Positions 1 to 10,506 of a DNA stretch of 10,506 nt are shown here, piece by piece (within the stretch, counting starts at the first letter, position 1; every line of letters begins with the position of its first letter). The notes under the pieces are model-generated. The model did not search any database, was not told the origin of the DNA, and saw only the letters and a list, made by a program, of their open reading frames with translations. The stretch is from an uncultured Caldilinea sp. (GTDB lineage: Bacteria > Chloroflexota > Anaerolineae > Caldilineales > Caldilineaceae). The position numbers were made by a program, and so were the translations under genes. The stretch is from NCBI GenBank assembly GCA_937928035.1, contig CALFWA010000146.1, forward strand, positions 1-10,506, given 5' to 3'.

Positions 1-1
1 G

Positions 2-3292
<3,291 letters not shown>

Positions 3293-3343
3293 GTTTTTGG
3301 CGAGGCGACTTTTGACGTAGAGATAAAGCATGGCCCATCTAAC

Positions 3344-3387
3344 ACCATCTTCCAGAAAGCTTGGCAGAAAGCTTCCTGGAAGATGGT
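3344..3387. repeat. Long perfect-type hairpin (19-bp stem, one mismatch, 6-base loop)
   Basis: Arms 3344-3362 and 3369-3387 pair over 19 bp with a single A/C mismatch (3356/3375) around the loop GGCAGA (3363-3368). Each arm carries an AAGCTT. The hairpin starts 52 bp after the megasynthase stop. No T-tract follows on either strand, so it is not a standard intrinsic terminator, though it could still protect the mRNA 3' end. It also falls where the toxin remnant loses its N-terminus, so it may mark an insertion or rearrangement scar. Confidence 0.85.
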
Positions 3388-3543
3388 TGACTTCTTCAAC
3401 GATTTGGGAATATTTTGAGATCGGAAACACCTTTTCGGCGATGTTAAGGCATCAGAGACTTAGTTTGCAGCAGGTGATCGATGCATTGGCGATCTCTCAG
3501 CCCATCCCAATCCGTCCGGTTGATGTAGAACCAGAAGAGTCGC

Positions 3544-3585
3544 TTCAATTGGCATCGAGACTTATTCAATTGGCATCGAGACTTA
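3544..3585 (+). repeat. Perfect 21-bp tandem duplication inside the toxin remnant
   Basis: Bases 3544-3564 are repeated exactly at 3565-3585. The duplication is in frame and doubles a QLASRL-type heptapeptide in the PIN fold, just before NVYAYEAY. It looks like a slippage event in a gene no longer under selection. Confidence 0.93.
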
Positions 3586-3713
3586 ATGTTTACGCGTATG
3601 AGGCGTATTTGCTTCGTTATGCAGAGAGGTATCATAGTGCATTGCTGACGCTTGACCGAGTCTTTACACTCAGTGGCAAGAATGTATGGGGTTCCTAGTG
3701 TGGAGATAGAGCG

Positions 3714-3942
3714 ATGAGCGCTGTACACACCTACAGTGAAGCGCGTCAGAATCTTGCATCCCTGCTCGGCAAGGCGGCGGCGGCCGAAGGCGAGGTGCGC
3801 CGTGAGACGCCGTGATGAAAGTGTATTTGTCATCAGACCGGAAAAAGCGACAACGTCTCCGTTTGACGTCGAAGAAACAGATGTAGATATTTCGACGGAA
3901 GAGATTCTCGAATTCATCGCAGAAGGGCGTCGCTACACATAG
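3714..3942 (+). pseudogene. Phd/YefM-type antitoxin with a single-base frameshift
   Basis: From ATG 3714 the product begins MSAVHTYSEARQNLASLLGK and reaches GEVR, a typical Phd-family DNA-binding N-terminus, then stops at TGA 3813-3815. From about 3802 the next frame carries the missing half, VRRRDESVFVIRPE, then a TSPFDVEETD-like segment and a toxin-binding tail STEEILEFIAEGRRYT ending at TAG 3940-3942. Dropping one C from 3800-3801 joins the halves into a full antitoxin of about 75 residues. The gene sits directly after the toxin remnant with an ATGA overlap, the reverse of the commonest antitoxin-first order. It is either a true decay product or a one-base sequence error. Confidence 0.8.
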
Positions 3943-3992
3943 GTGGCGTGAATGCGAACTGAGGCGTAGAAGTAGCAACTTCAGGATTCCTG

Positions 3993-4934
3993 ATGATTCA
4001 CTGGTTGATCCAGTCGTTTGACGACTGCCCGGAAATTCTGCGCAGCGACGTCCCGCCTGCCTGGCTGGGCCCGGCGGAGCGGCGGCGCCTAGCCGGCTTG
4101 CGGGTCGACAAGCGCCGCCGCGACTGGCTGCTCGGCCGCTGGACGGCCAAGAAGCTGGTGCAGCACTACCTGGCGGAGACGCGGGACGAAAGGCCGGCGT
4201 TGAACGAAATCTACATCGGCGCTGACCCCGACGGCGCGCCCTACGCAGCCCACTGCGAAGGCGAAGGCGGATGGGGCGACCTGTTCGAGCGCCTACCGGT
4301 CTCGCTGAGCATCAGCCACAGCCACGGAGTGGCGTTCTGTGGGCTGATCGAAAGCTTCAGGCCCAGAGATGGATGCCTTTCCCTGTTCTCCCGCTCTTCC
4401 GCCTTCCGACCACCTTGTCTTCCCTCCTTGGGCTGCGACATTGAGTTCATCGAGCCGCGCGAGCCGAGCTTTGTACGTAGTTTTTTCACCGAAGTCGAGA
4501 TGAGAGCAGTGGAGCAGGTGCGACATGTCCTGCCGCACCTGGATGCGGCGCCTGCAATGAGAAGTGCACTGAAATGCATCCCTGCCGACGCCCCCGCCGG
4601 TTTCAGCCGCTTTCTCCAACCGGACGTCAATTTCAATCGACGAGGTGAAGCCAATGCTGCGTATGGCATCGCAGCGATCGCCGCGGATGATCTCCTTGCC
4701 ACCGTCATCTGGAGCGGCAAGGAGGCTGCCCTGAAGGCGATGCGCGAGGGGTTGCGTCTGGACACGCAGCGCATCGCCTGCCTGTTCGGTGCTCTAGCAG
4801 CCGAGCCGATGCAGGAATGGAAGCCGTTCCGAATCGACCTGGATAAACAATTGGCTGCTCGCTTCCCGGGCGTTTGGTCAGGTTGGTGGCGCCTGCATGG
4901 AAATCACGTGTTGACAGTGGCGGTGCTTGTATAA
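3993..4934 (+). CDS. 4'-phosphopantetheinyl transferase, Sfp type, with extra loops
   Basis: This enzyme moves 4'-phosphopantetheine from CoA onto a carrier protein, converting the apo to the holo form in the cytoplasm. Family motifs appear in order: WLLGRWTAKKLVQHYL, SLSISHSHGVAF, the Mg-binding LGCDIEFIEPR with Asp and Glu, FFTEVEM, and IWSGKEAALKAMREGLRLD with the catalytic W-x-x-K-E-A and Lys. At 313 residues it is longer than the usual 220-250. The surplus lies in two places: about 25 residues between the His motif and GCDIE (about 4350-4430, pyrimidine-rich, coding for Ser/Arg/Pro/Cys) and about 50 residues between FFTEVEM and the WSGKEA helix (about 4505-4670). ATG 3993 is preceded by AGGA at 3983-3986. 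It lies between the megasynthase and the carboxylase on the same strand, so the megasynthase carriers are the obvious substrate. All core motifs are intact. Confidence 0.9.
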   Translation: MIHWLIQSFDDCPEILRSDVPPAWLGPAERRRLAGLRVDKRRRDWLLGRWTAKKLVQHYLAETRDERPALNEIYIGADPDGAPYAAHCEGEGGWGDLFERLPVSLSISHSHGVAFCGLIESFRPRDGCLSLFSRSSAFRPPCLPSLGCDIEFIEPREPSFVRSFFTEVEMRAVEQVRHVLPHLDAAPAMRSALKCIPADAPAGFSRFLQPDVNFNRRGEANAAYGIAAIAADDLLATVIWSGKEAALKAMREGLRLDTQRIACLFGALAAEPMQEWKPFRIDLDKQLAARFPGVWSGWWRLHGNHVLTVAVLV

Positions 4935-4994
4935 GCGCTGTGTTGGAAAACGCGTGCAGGCGACGTTAAGAATCAACAATTACAGACAGGAAGC

Positions 4995-4999
4995 GGAGG
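4995..4999 (+). promoter_or_regulatory. Ribosome binding site GGAGG for the TTG-started carboxylase gene
   Basis: GGAGG lies 7 bases before TTG 5007. No ATG or GTG is better placed, and the family N-terminus (M-x-x-Y-I-x-x-L-R-x-R) begins exactly there, so TTG is taken as the start. Confidence 0.78.
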
Positions 5000-5006
5000 T
5001 GCTCCA

Positions 5007-6542
<1,536 letters not shown>

Positions 6543-6555
6543 GGAGCGATTGCTT

Positions 6556-8050
<1,495 letters not shown>

Positions 8051-8052
<2 letters not shown>

Positions 8053-8056
8053 GGAG
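8051..8056 (+). promoter_or_regulatory. Ribosome binding site AAGGAG for the biotin carrier gene
   Basis: AAGGAG overlaps the biotin carboxylase stop (TAA 8050-8052) and lies 6 bases before ATG 8063. This strong site fixes the start and suggests coupled translation of the two subunits. Confidence 0.8.
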
Positions 8057-8062
8057 AGAGCC

Positions 8063-8557
8063 ATGCATAAGCTGACCATCCTGGTTGAAAACCAGCCCCA
8101 TGAAGTCGAAGTGACGCCCAATCGCGCGCAACCGGGCGAATTTACGGTGTTTGTCGACGGACATCCGCTGACCGTCTTTGTCCCGGACTTCGACAGCCCG
8201 GAGCTGGTCGACTGGATGATCGTCGATGACCGACCCTACGAGTTCATCCTCAGCCCCGATCTGCGCGTGGCGCAGATTTACAGCGGCCGTTACGACATTG
8301 TGGTGCGAGACAAGGAGGCCGGCGGCGCGCGGCCCGCTGTGGGCGACGGTCGCGTCAAGGCGCCGATCCCTGGGCTGATCACACGTGTCTACGTCGAGCC
8401 CGGGCAGGGAGTCGACGTCGGTCAGCCGCTGCTGACGCTGGAAGCCATGAAAATGGAAAACGAAATCCGCGCGCCCATTCGCGGCGTTGTCCATCATCTT
8501 GCGGTCCAACCAGGTCAGACGGTGGCGTTGGGCGAGGTGATGGTTGAAATTCAATAA
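8063..8557 (+). CDS. Biotin carboxyl carrier protein (biotinyl-domain subunit)
   Basis: This 164-residue protein carries biotin between the biotin carboxylase and the carboxyltransferase. The C-terminal biotinyl domain begins near VKAPIPGLITRVYVEPGQ and contains EAMKMEN, with the biotin-accepting Lys at residue 130 (AAA 8450-8452). It ends in the hairpin-fold PGQTVALGEVMVEI. The N-terminal 85 residues, starting MHKLTILVENQPHEVEV, are a beta-rich region resembling the linker domain of propionyl-CoA-carboxylase alpha chains, here on a separate carrier gene. It lies 10 bp after the biotin carboxylase gene and is the last gene of the plus-strand run. A lipoyl carrier is excluded by the EAMKMEN motif. 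Confidence 0.93.
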   Translation: MHKLTILVENQPHEVEVTPNRAQPGEFTVFVDGHPLTVFVPDFDSPELVDWMIVDDRPYEFILSPDLRVAQIYSGRYDIVVRDKEAGGARPAVGDGRVKAPIPGLITRVYVEPGQGVDVGQPLLTLEAMKMENEIRAPIRGVVHHLAVQPGQTVALGEVMVEIQ

Positions 8558-8591
8558 GGTCCGTTCGATCTTTTCTGAGAACTTTTTCGGC

Positions 8592-9577
<986 letters not shown>

Positions 9578-9578
9578 C

Positions 9579-10402
9579 TCAACCTTCTGCGGCACCCTCC
9601 GCCAACTCGATGAAGACATCCTCTAACTGCGGCTCGATAGGTTGCAGGTTTTCGACGACGCTGCCCGCCGCCCGAATCGATGCCCCCAACCTCACCAGCA
9701 CGGCGTCCAACGCCTCCGGCGCCATGCGCACGTGAAAGCGAGCCCCAAAGCGGTGAACCGCTTCCACCGCCGGGTCGGAGCGCGCCAGCGTTGCAACCAG
9801 AAGTGCAGGCCTACCGGTCAGCTCAAGAATGCGGCCAGCGAGCCGACGCCGCAGTTGAGCCGGGGGCCTTCCTGAATGATGCGACCATTGCGCATGAACC
9901 CGATGCGCGTACAACGCAGCGCTTCGTCCATATAGGGCGTGCTGACGAGGACGGCCAGGCTTCGACGGCGCAGCAAAGGGAGAATCAGCCGCCAGAAATC
10001 CTGCTGAGTCACCGGATCGACGCCGGTTGTCGGCTCATCGAGCAGAAGAACGCGTGGTTCGTTGATCAAGGCCAGCGCCAACCCCAGTTTTTGTTTCATT
10101 CCCCTTGAAAGTTGTCCGGCGCGGCGATTGCGAAAAGGCGTCAGTCCAACAAAGTCCAAAATTTCCTGGCTGCGTTGCATCCACTGCGCCCGTTTCAATC
10201 CCTGCACTTCGGCGAAAAAGTGTAGGTTTCCCTGGACAGTGAGCTCTTCGTAAAGGGCGAAGCATTGCGCCAGGTAGCCGATTTGCTCGCGTGCGCGCTC
10301 GGCCTCGCTGCGCATATCAAAGCCGTCGATCAGGATGCGCCTCGCATCCAGGGGCAGAGCGCCACACAGGAGGCGTAATACCGTGGCATCGTGGTCAAAT
10401 AC
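9579..10402 (-). pseudogene. ABC-2 exporter ATPase 2, lacking Walker A and frameshifted
   Basis: The gene resembles the first nucleotide-binding unit of YbhF-type exporters. The readable homology begins at about 10390 with ATVLRLLCGALPLDARRIL, just after where Walker A should be; the G-x-x-G-x-G-K-T loop itself is missing. The frame then shows EQIGYLAQCFALYEELTV, signature LSRGMKQKLGLALA, Walker B VLLLDEPTTGVDP and STPYMDEALRC, with Pro at the H-loop His; I recall this as common in that domain. The frame breaks in a run of five C (9866-9862) and resumes as PAQLRRRLAGRILEL, ending with DVFIELAEGAAEG and TGA 9581-9579. One added C would restore continuity. With no Walker A and a frameshift it cannot be a working ATPase. 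Confidence 0.83.
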
Positions 10403-10505
10403 GGAGGATAATGCCGATCATGGCCGGCGCCATGTAGTAGGCGCTGATAAGGCCGGGGTTGAACCAGACAATGGTGCGCACATCGATCGGCTGCGTCGTC
10501 ATCAC
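10395..10505 (-). pseudogene. ABC-2 type permease fragment
   Basis: Read on the minus strand from the window edge, this frame gives TTQPIDVRTI, then VWFNPGLISAYYMAP and AMIGIIL, and stops at TGA 10397-10395. The Asp-x-Arg, FNP and hydrophobic AP-x-MIG pattern matches the conserved stretch of ABC-2 permeases (YbhR/YhhJ type) between the large extracytoplasmic loop and the next membrane helix. The rest of the permease, several helices, is missing, and ATPase 2 homology begins within a few bases. In the usual operon order permeases follow the ATPase; here the fragment precedes it, so a deletion or rearrangement is likely. The 5' end lies outside the window. Confidence 0.65.
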
Positions 10506-10506
10506 C

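Larger units (their letters stand above)
3330..3717 (+). pseudogene. VapC-family PIN-domain toxin remnant, N-truncated and frameshifted
   Basis: The frame 3330-3698 contains a recognisable VapC core. An EIGNTFSAMLRHQRLS segment carries the conserved Glu, an IPIRPVDVEPEES middle follows, and then NVYAYEAYLLRYAERY and LLTLDRVF. The N-terminal strand with the first catalytic Asp is missing; the 5' part instead reads through a hairpin. The usual YDAY motif is YEAY here (Asp to Glu). After LLTLDRVF the frame stops early at 3698. Shifting frame near 3668-3680 (one base extra, or two missing) restores a plausible tail, ARMYGVPSVEIER, ending at TGA 3715-3717, which overlaps the antitoxin ATG in an ATGA junction. 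Family members are Mg-dependent RNases. With the loss of the first Asp and a frameshift, this copy is very probably inactive. The ATG at 3330 has no convincing ribosome binding site. Confidence 0.75.

Noticed and set aside
3344..3387. Standard rho-independent terminator for the synthase gene
   Set aside because: The stem is strong but no T-tract follows on either strand, so I report it as a hairpin and not a terminator.
4943..4971. Possible sigma-70 promoter before the carboxylase beta gene (TTGGAA, 17-base spacer, TTAAGA)
   Set aside because: The -10 match is too poor to support a call, and the short 72-bp gap is equally consistent with read-through from the transferase gene.
8558..8591. 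Bidirectional terminator between the convergent carrier-protein and ATPase genes
   Set aside because: I found no stem with a T-tract in these 34 bases.

Overview
The window is GC-rich and densely coding. It looks like part of a bacterial chromosome carrying a secondary-lipid or polyketide-type locus. The gene combination, the style of the carboxylase proteins and the TTG start fit a Chloroflexota-like or similar GC-rich environmental bacterium. This is an inference from remembered family resemblance, not from a marker gene, so I hold it loosely.

Layout. (1) Positions 2-3292, plus strand: the 3' part of a very large multidomain synthase of the PfaA/PUFA-synthase-like type. Two near-identical acyl carrier domains are followed by a ketoreductase with its structural subdomain and a C-terminal dehydratase. 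The ketosynthase and acyltransferase expected in this family would lie upstream of the window. (2) Positions 3293-3992: a less GC-rich accessory patch. It holds a strong 19-bp hairpin and the remains of a VapC-PIN toxin followed by a Phd-type antitoxin, both frameshifted. (3) Positions 3993-4934: an Sfp-type 4'-phosphopantetheinyl transferase with two unusual insertions. (4) Positions 5007-8557: a tight three-gene acyl-CoA carboxylase set, carboxyltransferase beta subunit, biotin carboxylase and biotin carrier protein. (5) Positions 8592-10506, minus strand and convergent with the rest: a decayed ABC-2 exporter. It has two ATPase genes, each with a frameshift, and the second has lost its Walker A and lies against a fragment of an ABC-2 permease.

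How the genes fit together (inference): the carboxylase would make the malonyl- or methylmalonyl-type extender, the transferase would load the phosphopantetheine arm, and the megasynthase would build and reduce a long acyl chain. That makes a nearly self-contained lipid-synthesis module. The most striking detail is that both carrier domains have Thr, not Ser, at the canonical phosphopantetheine attachment position, and a dedicated transferase is encoded next door. The neighbouring biotin carboxylase also departs from textbook residues in its ATP/Mg site while keeping the bicarbonate and biotin residues.

I saw no tRNA, rRNA, CRISPR array, intact insertion sequence or convincing sigma-70 promoter.
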